The notes under the pieces: generated by a model
Seen by the model: the letters and a program-made list of their open reading frames with translations, nothing else
Databases searched by the model: none
What the model was told of the DNA's origin: nothing
Shown: positions 35,747-45,527 of the stretch, one piece after another
Layout: each line of letters starts with the position of its first letter
How positions within the stretch are numbered: position 1 is the stretch's first letter
Position numbers and translations under genes: made by a program
Source of the DNA: Campylobacter majalis
Lineage (GTDB): Bacteria; Campylobacterota; Campylobacteria; Campylobacterales; Campylobacteraceae
Assembly (NCBI RefSeq): GCF_905120465.1
Contig: NZ_CAJHOF010000014.1
Span: 1 to 52,799 of the forward strand
Length of the DNA: 52,799 nt
Reading direction: 5' to 3'

Positions 35747-36730
35747 CTAAACATCCAAAATTTTTTTATAATTGCTCCATATAGCATTTGTCTCATCAAA
35801 ATAGTTTGCTATGCCTTTTGCATATCTATCAAAAGGATTTTTTTCACGATGCAGACTTAAACGACTCTTTAATCCAAGATCGTAACTATTATAAACCGCA
35901 GAATATGGCACTGGAAAATCTGAGCCAAAAAGTAGCTTTTCATGCACGGCAGTTTCAAGGCTAAGATGTCTAAGCACCTTTGCACGAAATGGCGTAAGCA
36001 GTGCAGAAACATCAGCATAAAGATTATTATGTGTTTTTAAAAGCTCTAAAAGTGCAAAGTATTCTTTATTAAAATTTCGCTCGTTTTTTGACATCGCAAG
36101 AAATGGATGAGAGCCATCATATCCCAATGCCATATGAGCACAAATGGTATTAACACCTATTTTTAACGGATGATAAAGCATGTCTATACTCTCGCATCTT
36201 TTGTTTGAACTAATTGTATTTTCGTTGCCAACATGCACAATAAGTGGCAAATTAAGCTCTTTTAATGCACTAAAATACTCCGAAAATCTCGCTTGAGTTG
36301 TATCTACTTCCCAATAATTTTGTAAAAATTTTGCCCCTTTAAAGCCAAGTTTATGATATTTTTGTATCAAGCTTAATGCATCTTTTCGTAGCGGATTTAT
36401 AGAGAAAAATGGCACAATAACATCTGGATTTGCCTCATATACAGCCAAAACATCGTCATTGGAAGCGCATACGGTTTTGTCTTTGTGTATCATAGTGCCA
36501 TCTTTGTCATATTTTGCATCTACACCAAAAAGAACGCACTTTTTCACGTGTTTTGATGCTCTTAAATTTGCGATATATCCACTCACATACGCTTTGTATG
36601 GATTTTTGACTAACTCTTTTGGATCAAACCCAAATTTTCTTGCAAAAAATCGCACCGCAAATTTGTCAAACATCCTATCAAATTTCACATCTTGGCTCAT
36701 CAAGTGAGTGTGTATATCTACAGTTTGCAT
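35747..36730 (-). CDS. amidohydrolase-family metal-dependent hydrolase
   Basis: A 327-residue TIM-barrel hydrolase. It has the N-terminal metal pair HTH in VDIHTHLMSQ (His7, His9), further histidines in LIVHVGNEN and NTICAHMALGYDG, and a late Asp in LLFGSDFPVPYS. This is the pattern of the amidohydrolase-2 (ACMSD-like) group. An AGGAG site precedes ATG, nine bases after the stop of the acyltransferase fusion, so it is the third gene of the merR operon. Substrate unknown. Confidence 0.85.
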   Translation of the reverse strand: MQTVDIHTHLMSQDVKFDRMFDKFAVRFFARKFGFDPKELVKNPYKAYVSGYIANLRASKHVKKCVLFGVDAKYDKDGTMIHKDKTVCASNDDVLAVYEANPDVIVPFFSINPLRKDALSLIQKYHKLGFKGAKFLQNYWEVDTTQARFSEYFSALKELNLPLIVHVGNENTISSNKRCESIDMLYHPLKIGVNTICAHMALGYDGSHPFLAMSKNERNFNKEYFALLELLKTHNNLYADVSALLTPFRAKVLRHLSLETAVHEKLLFGSDFPVPYSAVYNSYDLGLKSRLSLHREKNPFDRYAKGIANYFDETNAIWSNYKKILDV

Positions 36731-36739
36731 TGATATCTC

Positions 36740-39700
36740 CTAATTTTGCATAAGCATCATAGCCATGGCTTTGGCACCTTTAAAATCAACTTTGCCACTA
36801 GCTAAAATCGGCACCTCATCTATCAAAATCACTTGACTTGGCTGCATAAGTGGCGATATATCACTAGATCGTATCAAAGCCAAAATCTCAGACTCACTCA
36901 TATGACTTTTTGCTAACAACACGATCTTTTTGCCCTTTTTCTCATCAGGCACATTTACCGCAACAAAACTCATATCTTTTAGCACCACAGCCAATTGCTC
37001 TTCGACACTTCCTAGGCTTATCATCTCTGCACCTATTTTAGCAAAACGCGAGTAGCGATCAGTTATCGTTACAAAGCCATTTTCATCGATATGCCCCTTA
37101 TCGCCTGTTTTGTAATATCTTACACCATCTATTTCACAAATGACTTCAGCACTCTTAACTTCGTCATTTAAATAACCTTTCATAACCTGACCACCGCCTA
37201 TAATTATAAGACCATCTTCACCTGTATTTAGCTCATTTAGCGTATCTGGATCTACTATTTTTATAATGGTGCCAGGAAGTGCCATGCCAACAGAACCAAG
37301 CTTATTAAAGCGTAGCTCTTTTAGACTTTCTTGCTCTAAAATATTTGGCATATTTACAGCTGCCACTGGTGCAGTCTCGGTCGTGCCATATCCTTCGTAA
37401 ATTTCAAGCCCAAATTTCATCCTAAACGACTCTTTTACCTCGCTTTTTAGCTTCTCTGCTCCTGCTACAACCATACGAACATTTTGAAACATTAATGCAT
37501 TTAGTTTTTTATTTTTTGCATAAAGTCTAAAAAATGTCGATGTGCCAAACAATATACTAACGCCATGTCTAGCTGAAATTTTACCCACTGCCACAGCATC
37601 TGTTGGGTCTGGCACACTTACCATTTTTACACCTTCAACAAGTGGCATAAGCGTTGTGACCGTTAGTCCAAATGAGTGAAATATCGGAAGCGAGTTTAAC
37701 ACCACGTCATCTTTTTTGAAATTTAAAAGTTCGCTAATTTGCTTGATATTAGTTAGTAGGTTTTTATGGCTTAGCTCAATACCTTTTGGCTCGCCCTCGC
37801 TTCCACTACTAAATAAAATCGCCGCCGTATCATCAAGGCTAACACTCTTAAAATAAAGTAGCTTTATTAGCCATTTTGGAGCCAAAATAGCCGTCAAAAA
37901 TGCCATAAATTTATCTTTTTTATTAATTTGCTTTGCGATATCTTCTGCGGTTATTAGCTTGTCAAAGAGTAAATTGTTAAAATCAAAACCTTTTGCACTA
38001 AGCTTGTCGATAAATTTTTCAGACGATATAACATACTTAATATCTGCTTTTTTTATCGCCTTTTGCATACTTTCTTGACTTAGCGTGTAGTTTAAATTTA
38101 CAGGGATTTTACCCATCATCAAAAGCGTCATATTTACTATCGCACCAACAGATGAGCTAGGCAACATAACGCCGATATTTTTACTATCATTAAGTTTAGC
38201 AGATAAAATTTTACTAAATGCAATCACAGCGGTTAAAAACTTAGCATTGTTTAAATTTGCTCCCATGCTATCTGCAACGCACTCCTTAAAAAGTGAGCTT
38301 TTTGCTTGATTAAGCCATACATGGGTGAGCGGGGCTTGACGTGAGATAAAGCTCTCCCACGACGAAAACGATAGCTCAATAACTTTTTGCTTCATTGCAG
38401 TTTTATCTATAAAATTGCGTATTGGCTTACCAAAAGCTACAATAATATCACGTTTGCCACGCTTTTTAGTAAGCATTTTGTAGTGGCTATCGGCACGCGA
38501 AAAGCTCGAGCCCCACAACCCACGCAAGTAAAACGGAACAATACAAATTTCATCAAGCCCCTTAATAATCAGCTCAAATCCACGCTGAAATTCATTTATC
38601 TGACCATTATAACTAATATGCCCTTCTGGAAAAAGTGCGACAACCTCACCATTTAACAACAACTCTCTTATTTTTTCTATGCTCTGTTTGCTAGCTCCTG
38701 CACCTATTGGAATAACTTTGAAAAATTTTAAAAACCAGTTTAGATACCATTTATTATAAATACTTCGAAACATCACAAACTTTATCGCTCTTGGACTTGC
38801 AACTTGAAGCACAAGCCAATCTATCCAGCTTATGTGATTTCCAAGCAAAAGCACGCCACCACTTTGAGGCAAATTTTTAAGTCCTTCTACATTAAATTTA
38901 TAGCTAGTTTTTAAAAATGGCAAAAGCAAAAGACGTGCAAAAAGATGTGGTAACTGAAAGATTGCATAAAAAAATCCAACCAAACACACTACAAAAGACA
39001 CAATAAATATACCAGTAGTTGAGACACTAAAATAAACAAGCAATACACTAACACTCAAAAATAAAACCATTGCAATGTTTTGAATGAAATTGTTTCCAGC
39101 CATGATTTTGCCACTCATTGTATCTAAAGCAAAATACTGAATAGTAGCATTTAATGGGACAATCAAAAGCCCACCAAAAAATCCAAATCCAAACGAGCAA
39201 ACTGTCATAAAAACAATATCTGCTGTGTTAGCGATGGCAAAGATACACATAGCTACACCAAGTGCTCCAAGCACAACAATGCCTAGTTCAATGTGTGCCT
39301 TTGACATCATTGCAGCAACATATGAACCAATCACCAACCCTACGCCACTTGTGGCTAAAATCGCTTGAATAATGAGCGCATTATCATCGGCTAAAACAGC
39401 TTTGTAATGTGCTGGAAAAACTGCAACAACAACCTGTGAAATACCCCAAAATACACTAAGTCCAATGATGCTAAGCCATATATTTTTATCACTTTTTAAA
39501 ATGCATAAATTCTCTTTTAAATAACCAAGCGTGGCATATTTTTTAAAATTAAATTGATCATGCATTGATTTAGTTTGCACAAAAGATGGAATTTTAAACG
39601 CAAAAAACGCCTCTGCTATACTTAATGCAACTAGTGCAAGTGCGATAATATAAATATTTGCTAAAATTTCAGACGGAGTATTGGCTCCAACATAAAACGT

Positions 39701-40189
39701 CTCAAACACAAATGAAAATGTAAATGAGCTAAACAAAATCGCTACTATTGTAAGTGCTTGAATGATGCCATTTGCCGTGCCTAAATTTTCGGCACCAACA
39801 AGTTGCTTTATAATGCTGTATTTAGCTGGTGAATAAATTGCACTTTGTGTTGCCATTACTAAAGTTAGAGCAAAGGCGAGTTCAAATTTGCCTAAAACAT
39901 AACTTAAAAATATACAAAAAGTGATAGCAATATTTGCCATAGTAGCTATTCTTATAACTTTAGTTTGCGAAAATTTATCATTTATAAAACCTGATGGCGA
40001 AAAGAAAAATATAAATGGAAGTAAAATCATGGCATTGACAGCGGCAGTTAGCACGATTAGCGTTGTGCCATCAAAGCTCTTAAGCAACGTGTTTTGAATG
40101 GTTATCTTATGCGCCAGATCAACACTTGCGTTTAAAAATGAAATCGCAAGATATGGCAAAAAACCATTTAGTTTTAAAATTTCGCTCAT
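36740..40189 (-). CDS. aas: three-domain MFS transporter / acyltransferase / acyl-ACP synthetase (LplT-Aas fusion)
   Basis: A 1149-residue protein that combines lysophospholipid import and re-acylation. Residues ~1-430 form a 12-helix MFS domain like LplT; ~435-640 is a PlsC acyltransferase with NHISWID (HX4D) and FPEGHISYNG; ~640-1149 is an AMP-forming synthetase with FSSGSEGEPKGIELSHKN, GYGTTETAPV, YKTGDKG and a C-terminal ASGKVDF lysine. In E. coli lplT and aas are separate; the fusion fits flipping and repairing lysophosphatidylethanolamine at the inner membrane. It overlaps merR by four bases. Confidence 0.92.
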   Translation of the reverse strand: MSEILKLNGFLPYLAISFLNASVDLAHKITIQNTLLKSFDGTTLIVLTAAVNAMILLPFIFFFSPSGFINDKFSQTKVIRIATMANIAITFCIFLSYVLGKFELAFALTLVMATQSAIYSPAKYSIIKQLVGAENLGTANGIIQALTIVAILFSSFTFSFVFETFYVGANTPSEILANIYIIALALVALSIAEAFFAFKIPSFVQTKSMHDQFNFKKYATLGYLKENLCILKSDKNIWLSIIGLSVFWGISQVVVAVFPAHYKAVLADDNALIIQAILATSGVGLVIGSYVAAMMSKAHIELGIVVLGALGVAMCIFAIANTADIVFMTVCSFGFGFFGGLLIVPLNATIQYFALDTMSGKIMAGNNFIQNIAMVLFLSVSVLLVYFSVSTTGIFIVSFVVCLVGFFYAIFQLPHLFARLLLLPFLKTSYKFNVEGLKNLPQSGGVLLLGNHISWIDWLVLQVASPRAIKFVMFRSIYNKWYLNWFLKFFKVIPIGAGASKQSIEKIRELLLNGEVVALFPEGHISYNGQINEFQRGFELIIKGLDEICIVPFYLRGLWGSSFSRADSHYKMLTKKRGKRDIIVAFGKPIRNFIDKTAMKQKVIELSFSSWESFISRQAPLTHVWLNQAKSSLFKECVADSMGANLNNAKFLTAVIAFSKILSAKLNDSKNIGVMLPSSSVGAIVNMTLLMMGKIPVNLNYTLSQESMQKAIKKADIKYVISSEKFIDKLSAKGFDFNNLLFDKLITAEDIAKQINKKDKFMAFLTAILAPKWLIKLLYFKSVSLDDTAAILFSSGSEGEPKGIELSHKNLLTNIKQISELLNFKKDDVVLNSLPIFHSFGLTVTTLMPLVEGVKMVSVPDPTDAVAVGKISARHGVSILFGTSTFFRLYAKNKKLNALMFQNVRMVVAGAEKLKSEVKESFRMKFGLEIYEGYGTTETAPVAAVNMPNILEQESLKELRFNKLGSVGMALPGTIIKIVDPDTLNELNTGEDGLIIIGGGQVMKGYLNDEVKSAEVICEIDGVRYYKTGDKGHIDENGFVTITDRYSRFAKIGAEMISLGSVEEQLAVVLKDMSFVAVNVPDEKKGKKIVLLAKSHMSESEILALIRSSDISPLMQPSQVILIDEVPILASGKVDFKGAKAMAMMLMQN

Positions 40190-40791
40190 TGATTTTCCCT
40201 TTTGTATGCATTTAGAGTTTGCATGTTAAAAATATATGGTCTTAATAGCAAAATGATGTCAAAAAGTCTCTTGTGTGATTTTGTTGTTTTTGCTAAATTT
40301 ATCTCATCTTTGCTTAGTTTGGTGGCAATTTTGGCATAAGTTTTGACTAGTTTTAGCTCGTCTTTGTTTAGCGTGACAAGAATGGCTAAAATTTCTCTCT
40401 CTTTGGCTGTAAATACTCCGTTTCGCGGTGAAATTAAGCCACTTTTAACAAACCCTTCAAGTATGTCTTTGCTAATGCCAAACTCCATGCAAAGCTCGTC
40501 TTTGTCGTAAATTTTAGTATGAGCGTAACCCATGATAATATCAAGACAAGAAAGCAACGAACAATACGGCTGATGGATATTAAGAAACAACGCCTTTATT
40601 TCAGCTATACTAGCGTTGAAATTTGTCTGTAAATATTTGATAAATTTTACAATCTCAACAACACTCTCATCATAAAGATACAAGTTTGGCTTTGGTTTAT
40701 CTGGCTCTGGAAGCAACCCCTCTTTTACATAATACAATATAGTAGATTTTGGTGTATCACTAAGTCTGCTAAGCTCGTTCATTTTTATCAT
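40186..40791 (-). CDS. MerR-family regulator of the acyltransferase operon
   Basis: A 201-residue regulator. The N-terminal winged helix (about 4-70: SRLSDTPKSTILYYVKEGLL, then NLYLYDESVVEIVKFIKYLQ) is of the MerR type; the C-terminal part (~100-200) is not a metal-binding tail and would sense something else, perhaps fatty acid or lipid. The first ATG (40789-40791) has an AAAGGAGC site six bases upstream. It overlaps aas by four bases. The inverted repeat at 40814-40842 is the likely binding site. Confidence 0.88.
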   Translation of the reverse strand: MIKMNELSRLSDTPKSTILYYVKEGLLPEPDKPKPNLYLYDESVVEIVKFIKYLQTNFNASIAEIKALFLNIHQPYCSLLSCLDIIMGYAHTKIYDKDELCMEFGISKDILEGFVKSGLISPRNGVFTAKEREILAILVTLNKDELKLVKTYAKIATKLSKDEINLAKTTKSHKRLFDIILLLRPYIFNMQTLNAYKRENQ

Positions 40792-40813
40792 TTTTGCTCC
40801 TTTGTTTTCCTGC

Positions 40814-40842
40814 TTGTAGTTTTACTTGTTATAAAACTACAA
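40814..40842. promoter_or_regulatory. perfect inverted repeat, likely MerR operator
   Basis: Arms TTGTAGTTTTA and TAAAACTACAA with a seven-base spacer, 23 bases upstream of the merR-type start. MerR regulators bind such dyads within their own promoter; the minus-strand TTGTAG could double as a -35 box. Confidence 0.6.
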
Positions 40843-41477
40843 AGTAATTGCATTGTTTAAATTTGCGAAAGTTTAACACATTTTTTCTTAAAAAGTGATA
40901 AGTAACACTTTACACTTTTTAAAATTTTATAAATTAAAAAATTACAATTGTTTATTATTGCAGTTTTTATACAATGGTGTTATTTTAAGGCTTAATTTAC
41001 CTAAATCAAACAAAATAGGCTTTGCAAAGGTGTAAAACAAACATCACTTTGTGAGCGTTACACTTGTTGTGCCTTACTTAATGCTTTTAGATAGCCAAAA
41101 GCTGTTTTACAAACAAACTTTAGTGATTTTAAAACTCTAAATTTACACAGAGCCTATAATAGACTTGAGTACAAACGCCCATTATAAAACACTAAAATAA
41201 TAAATTTGCTTTAATAAACAAACGATAAAATCATATTAATAAATAGATGGTTGCTTTGCAAGGCTTAGATTAGATAAATTTCTTAGCTTACACTAAAATC
41301 TTATTAAAATTAAGAATAAAATATGACTGGGTTAAATTAGGCATAATTTTATCTTGGCATACTTTATTTTGTGGTTTTATTAAGCTAAAATTTTAAACAT
41401 CTTTAATCCCTAAGATTTTATAAATCAATGCAAGACAAGCTACTAAGTATAGTTTGTTTAGCGAGTGTGGTATTTAA

Positions 41478-41518
41478 GCTTGTTTTTTGCGTTTTAATGC
41501 TCTCTTTAAAAAACAAGC
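41478..41518. other. hairpin with 11-base arms, possible small-RNA element
   Basis: Perfect arms GCTTGTTTTTT and AAAAAACAAGC around 19 bases, inside the large gene-free region. Could be part of a small RNA or a terminator; no further support. Confidence 0.35.
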
Positions 41519-41725
41519 ATAAATTTTGTATTACTAAAATATTTATCTAAATTTGGTTTAACTTAACCCTATTTTTTCTTATTGATTTTAGTAAAATTTG
41601 ATAAGAGATTTTCGCAAGTTTTAAAATTCTTTAAATTTCGCTTCTGAAATTTTTGGGATTTTCATCGGTAAAATCGTAACTTAAAGCTTCTTTTATTTGC
41701 TTTAGGTTAAATTGAGTCTTTATTT

Positions 41726-41758
41726 TGCCCTTATGTGCTTGTATTGAATTTAAGGGCA
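41726..41758. other. hairpin with 8-base arms
   Basis: Arms TGCCCTTA and TAAGGGCA around 17 bases, about 130 bases downstream of the pseudopilin stop. Perhaps a terminator or RNA element. Confidence 0.35.
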
Positions 41759-41887
41759 TGGCTATGCGTAATAAAAGGCTTTTTTGTTGTGTTGTTAAGT
41801 TTTATTATTTTAAAGCCATGATTAAAGCAAATTTTAAAATTTAGCAAAAAGTGCAAACTAAACGTTAGCTATAATCAGCGATAAACA

Positions 41888-42412
41888 TCACTCAACAGCA
41901 CTATAACCAAGAGCTATCTCACCAACATCACTTTCGACTTCAATTATCGCATGAGTAGTTGAACGCCCTAGACTTTCTATTTTATATTTAAAGCTTAAAC
42001 TTCTTAAATTTTGAACGTTTTTATTCGCCATTATATCCAGACATCTTTTTGTGCTTTTATCTGGCGAAGGTCCCTCTTCTATTTTGATATGAGCTGGTTT
42101 GCGTGTAAATACATTTTCATCTTTTACGATTACTTTTATACATTTTTTACCAGCCGAAACTATATAACCACTATTTTTATCTCCAGCATCATCTAAATAA
42201 ACATTTGTCATAGTTCGTATATCATCTGCCAATTTAGCGTTTGCAACATAATACATCCCTACATCACTTATAATAGTGCTTAGATTTTTTGACGCTTTTA
42301 AGATGTCAGCATCGTTGGTTCCAAGCATAAATTTAGGAATTGACACAACAGCAAGTATGGAGATTATCGTAACAACAAAAATAATCTCAATAAGTGTAAA
42401 TGCACTCTTCAT
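41888..42412 (-). CDS. type II/IV pseudopilin, copy 2
   Basis: A 174-residue protein with an N-terminal prepilin signal: short MKSA then FTLIEIIFVVTIISILAVVS, i.e. the cleavage-methylation Phe and Glu5 with the long hydrophobic helix. The mature part resembles the protein at 42884 along much of its length (NLST, SDV..YY, AGKKCIKV, then a Cys pair in its C-terminal half). Such pseudopilins serve DNA uptake or type II secretion machines in Campylobacter. No other pilus genes are adjacent. It has a GAAGAGTG start region without a strong ribosome site. Confidence 0.85.
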   Translation of the reverse strand: MKSAFTLIEIIFVVTIISILAVVSIPKFMLGTNDADILKASKNLSTIISDVGMYYVANAKLADDIRTMTNVYLDDAGDKNSGYIVSAGKKCIKVIVKDENVFTRKPAHIKIEEGPSPDKSTKRCLDIMANKNVQNLRSLSFKYKIESLGRSTTHAIIEVESDVGEIALGYSAVE

Positions 42413-42883
42413 AATCTACCAATTTACACACAAATCATCGCATAAAAATGCCTGTTTAATACTGCTTGATTTTACACGATTATTAAGTTTATTTGCATAA
42501 CAAAATTTTATATTCATATTTTTACAATTTAATCTCTTTTGACACATTTTCCTACCCTTATATTGAGTATTAAATAGTCTTAGATTATAGTCTTGTATTT
42601 GTTGTTGCTATCACCATATAAGATTAATTGTTTGTAATGTTTATATAACTAATCGCTTTGCCGTATAAAACATTAAAACTTGTTATATCTACTAAACTTG
42701 CTCGTAGTAGATATGTTAATTTGACTATATCGATCGCACAAGCAACTAGCACAATCTATGAATGTCAAGCAACTGCAGATATCGCAACAACAAGCTTAAA
42801 ATAGCAAACTCTTTTTGCAATAAAAATGACTACAAAAGACTATTTAATAACCTAGACCGAGCCTTAAGCTCGGCTAGTGCTTG
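42413..42883. other. intergenic region between the two pseudopilin genes
   Basis: About 470 bases without an open frame. It has a perfect ten-base stem (ATATCTACTA / TAGTAGATAT, 42685-42714) and a GC-rich hairpin near the end (42857-42873) that probably terminates the upstream pseudopilin gene. A polymerase crossing it could express the second copy separately. Confidence 0.45.
42857..42873 (-). terminator. hairpin after the first pseudopilin gene
   Basis: Arms CCGAGC and GCTCGG around five bases, 11 bases past the stop at 42884 on the minus strand. GC-rich for this genome; the T stretch after it is weak. Confidence 0.45.
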
Positions 42884-43387
42884 TTAAAATTTTACGCTTA
42901 AGCCACTAATTGCTGTTTCTCCAGCATCACTAGGTGTCTCTTTGCCTTGAGAGTCTGTGTATTTAAATTTAGCTTCTAGTAAATTTTTTACACCTTTATT
43001 GGCTAAAATTTTAGAGCATATGGCATTAGTGTTGTCTGTGCCTTTCTCTACTTTTAACACAGCAGGCTTACCAGCATTCTCTCCTTCGGTTATAGCATCT
43101 TTTAAACTAACTTTTATACACTTTTTGCCAGCTGCAACCAACTCCACATTCTCTTTGCCATCACCTTCAACTTGCACATTTGTCATTGACTTTATATCAG
43201 TGGCAAACTCAGCTTGTGATGTGTAGTAAGCACTAATATCACTAACTAATGTTGATAGGTTTGTAGCAGCTTTTGCTATCTCTGCATCGTCGCGAGTAGC
43301 TGTAAGTCTTGGCACTGCAACAGCTGCAAGTATGCCTAGTATAACGATCACAAAGATCAACTCTATCATAGTAAAACCTTTTTTCAT
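42884..43387 (-). CDS. type II/IV pseudopilin, copy 1
   Basis: I start at the ATG at 43387, which has a good AAGGAGAAG site, giving MKKGFTMIELIFVIVILGIL: the classical KG|FTMIEL prepilin cleavage signal and hydrophobic helix. An upstream start would add an unlikely basic extension. The mature domain has a conserved C..C pair (KKCIKV, AICSKI). It is a paralogue of the protein encoded at 41888-42412 in the same direction, a tandem duplication with divergence. Likely part of a competence or secretion pilus, assembled by genes elsewhere. Confidence 0.88.
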   Translation of the reverse strand: MKKGFTMIELIFVIVILGILAAVAVPRLTATRDDAEIAKAATNLSTLVSDISAYYTSQAEFATDIKSMTNVQVEGDGKENVELVAAGKKCIKVSLKDAITEGENAGKPAVLKVEKGTDNTNAICSKILANKGVKNLLEAKFKYTDSQGKETPSDAGETAISGLSVKF

Positions 43388-43579
43388 GGTTCTTCTCCTT
43401 ATTTTTTTATCTCTCATACACTTATGAAAAATGTCTTGTGGATTATAGTATAATTCCTAGTTTTTTACAACATAAAATAAAAATATTTTTATTTTATTAT
43501 TACAAAATTTTAATAATAATTGCAAAATTACTCAATTTTAAGTTTATTTTTTAAGGTTCAAAGTAGAAATTAAAAGAGA

Positions 43580-43602
43580 TTTACAGGGATTACCCCTGTA
43601 AA
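43580..43602 (-). terminator. typA terminator
   Basis: Arms TTTACAGGG and CCCTGTAAA with a five-base loop, directly after the typA stop and followed on the minus strand by TCTCTTTTAATTTC. Confidence 0.7.
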
Positions 43603-45408
43603 TTATGCTTGTTTGGATTTGCGTTTTCTTTCAGTTGGGTCAAGATAGCGTTTTCTAACACGGATATTTATCGGTGTAACTTCGACTAATTCATCATCTT
43701 CTATCCATTCTAAAGCCCTTTCTAGGCTTAGCTTACGTGGCGGAACAAGCTTAATGGCATCATCTGAACCACTTGCACGAACGTTTGTAAGGTTTTTGCC
43801 TTTGATTGGATTTACATCAAGATCATTTGGACGGCTATGTTCGCCAATAATCATACCAACATAAACTTTTGTCTGCGGATCAATAAAAAGCACACCGCGA
43901 TCTTGAAGATTAAACAGCGAATACGCTAATGCTACGCCATTTTCCATACTACAAAGTGAGCCGTTTGTGCGGTGTTCAACGTGTCCTGTTAGCGGACGAA
44001 ATTCCAAAAAGCTGTGATTCATCACGCCTTCACCCTTTGTATCGGTTAAAAACTGGCTTCTAAAGCCTATGAGCCCACGTGCTGGTATCTCAAACTCGAT
44101 ACGTGTCTGACCGTCTCCAGTTGGACTCATGCTTGTCATTTCAGCTTTGCGTTTGCCAAGCTTTTCTATAACTGTGCCAGTGCAATCATCTGGAGCGTCA
44201 ATCACAAGTAGCTCGTATGGCTCACATTTTACACCATCAATCTCTTTTATGATGACTTCTGGACGACCAAGTAAAAACTCAAAGCCCTCTCTACGCATAT
44301 TTTCAGCCAAGATTGTAATTTGTAGCTCACCACGACCGCTAACTTTAAATTTACCCTCGCCGATATTTTCGTATTTCATGGCAATGTTAGTTTTCATCTC
44401 GTTTGACAAACGCTCATCGATTTTATTTGAAGTCACGTGTTTGCCCTCCGTTCCTGCCAAAGGTCCGTCATTTACGCTAAATACAACGCTTAGCGTTGGC
44501 TCTTCGATATGAAGTGGATCAAGTGGCATAGGGTTGGCTGGATCGACTACGCTATCGCCAACATCAAGTGCATCAAAACCAGCAATCGCCACAATATCGC
44601 CAGTTGATGCTTCGTTTATGTCGGCTCTTTCTAGCCCCATAAAACCGATAAGCTTTGAAATTCTGCCAGTTGTTTTAGAACCGTCAGCCTTTGCAAGCAT
44701 AACGTTTTGGTTTTTAGAAATTTTGCCATTAAAAATTCTAGCAATGCCGATTTTGCCGACGTAGTTATCATAATCAAGCGTAAAAACTTGAAGTTGAAGT
44801 GGATTTGTATCATCGCCACTAGGAGCTGGAACGTGAGATAAAATAGTCTCAAAAAGTGGCTTCATATCAACGTTTTCATCATCTAAATTTAGCTTTGCAT
44901 AGCCATTTTTAGCCGCAGCATAAACTACTGGGAAATCAAGCTGCTCGTCATTTGCATCAAGTGCTACAAAAAGGTCAAAAATTTCATTTATCACACGCTC
45001 AGGATCGCCTGCTGGTTTATCGATTTTATTTACAACAACTATCGGACGAAGCCCTAAACTAAGAGCCTTTTTAACAACAAATTTTGTTTGAGGCATGACT
45101 CCTTCTTGTGCATCAACCAAAAGCAAAACGCCATCTACCATCTTAAGCACACGCTCAACCTCACCACCAAAATCGGCGTGTCCTGGGGTGTCGATGATGT
45201 TAATTTTTGTATCTTTGTAGCGAATTGCTGTGTTTTTTGATAGTATCGTGATGCCACGCTCACGCTCAATATCATTGCTATCCATGACACGTTCGCCTAC
45301 GCTTTGGTGTTCATTAAATGTGCCTGATTGTTTTAGTAGTTCATCAACCATTGTAGTTTTTCCGTGATCGACGTGTGCGATAACGGCGATATTTCGTATA
45401 TTTTCCAA
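43603..45408 (-). CDS. typA: ribosome-associated GTPase TypA/BipA
   Basis: Translation-factor GTPase acting in ribosome assembly and stress. The 601-residue protein has G1 AHVDHGKT (11-18), G3 [16 protein letters not shown]4 [13 protein letters not shown] and the C-terminal BipA-specific domain to the end. Length is normal. It stands alone in its orientation with a terminator at its 3' end; fliK is divergent. Confidence 0.97.
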   Translation of the reverse strand: MENIRNIAVIAHVDHGKTTMVDELLKQSGTFNEHQSVGERVMDSNDIERERGITILSKNTAIRYKDTKINIIDTPGHADFGGEVERVLKMVDGVLLLVDAQEGVMPQTKFVVKKALSLGLRPIVVVNKIDKPAGDPERVINEIFDLFVALDANDEQLDFPVVYAAAKNGYAKLNLDDENVDMKPLFETILSHVPAPSGDDTNPLQLQVFTLDYDNYVGKIGIARIFNGKISKNQNVMLAKADGSKTTGRISKLIGFMGLERADINEASTGDIVAIAGFDALDVGDSVVDPANPMPLDPLHIEEPTLSVVFSVNDGPLAGTEGKHVTSNKIDERLSNEMKTNIAMKYENIGEGKFKVSGRGELQITILAENMRREGFEFLLGRPEVIIKEIDGVKCEPYELLVIDAPDDCTGTVIEKLGKRKAEMTSMSPTGDGQTRIEFEIPARGLIGFRSQFLTDTKGEGVMNHSFLEFRPLTGHVEHRTNGSLCSMENGVALAYSLFNLQDRGVLFIDPQTKVYVGMIIGEHSRPNDLDVNPIKGKNLTNVRASGSDDAIKLVPPRKLSLERALEWIEDDELVEVTPINIRVRKRYLDPTERKRKSKQA

Positions 45409-45478
45409 AATTTTATCCTTGAGTTTATTAAGGGGCAGATTATACTATAAAATTTCTTGTATAACTTTAAACTTATTT

Positions 45479-45494
45479 TGGAACGATATTTGCT
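45479..45494 (+). promoter_or_regulatory. sigma-54 (RpoN) promoter of fliK-flgD-flgE
   Basis: TGGAAC, five bases, TTGCT: GG and GC at -24/-12 with ten bases between, matching the RpoN consensus. It lies 34 bases before the fliK ATG and is expected for middle flagellar genes under FlgR/FlgS control in Campylobacter. Confidence 0.8.
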
Positions 45495-45527
45495 GAAAGC
45501 ATCCTAGATAAAATTTAAAGGATTTGT

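Larger units (their letters stand above)
40850..41887. other. 1 kb intergenic region without an evident gene
   Basis: Between the merR operon and the convergent... same-strand pseudopilin gene there is over 1 kb of AT-rich sequence with no open frame having a start and ribosome site, no tRNA-like cloverleaf and no recognised protein remnant. Two hairpins stand out: 41478-41518 and 41726-41758 (listed separately). It may hold small RNA genes or be the relic of a deletion. Confidence 0.5.

Noticed and set aside
42685-42714. Perfect stem as an attachment site or integron-like element
   Set aside because: No integrase, partner site or mobile cargo nearby; a simple hairpin is enough.
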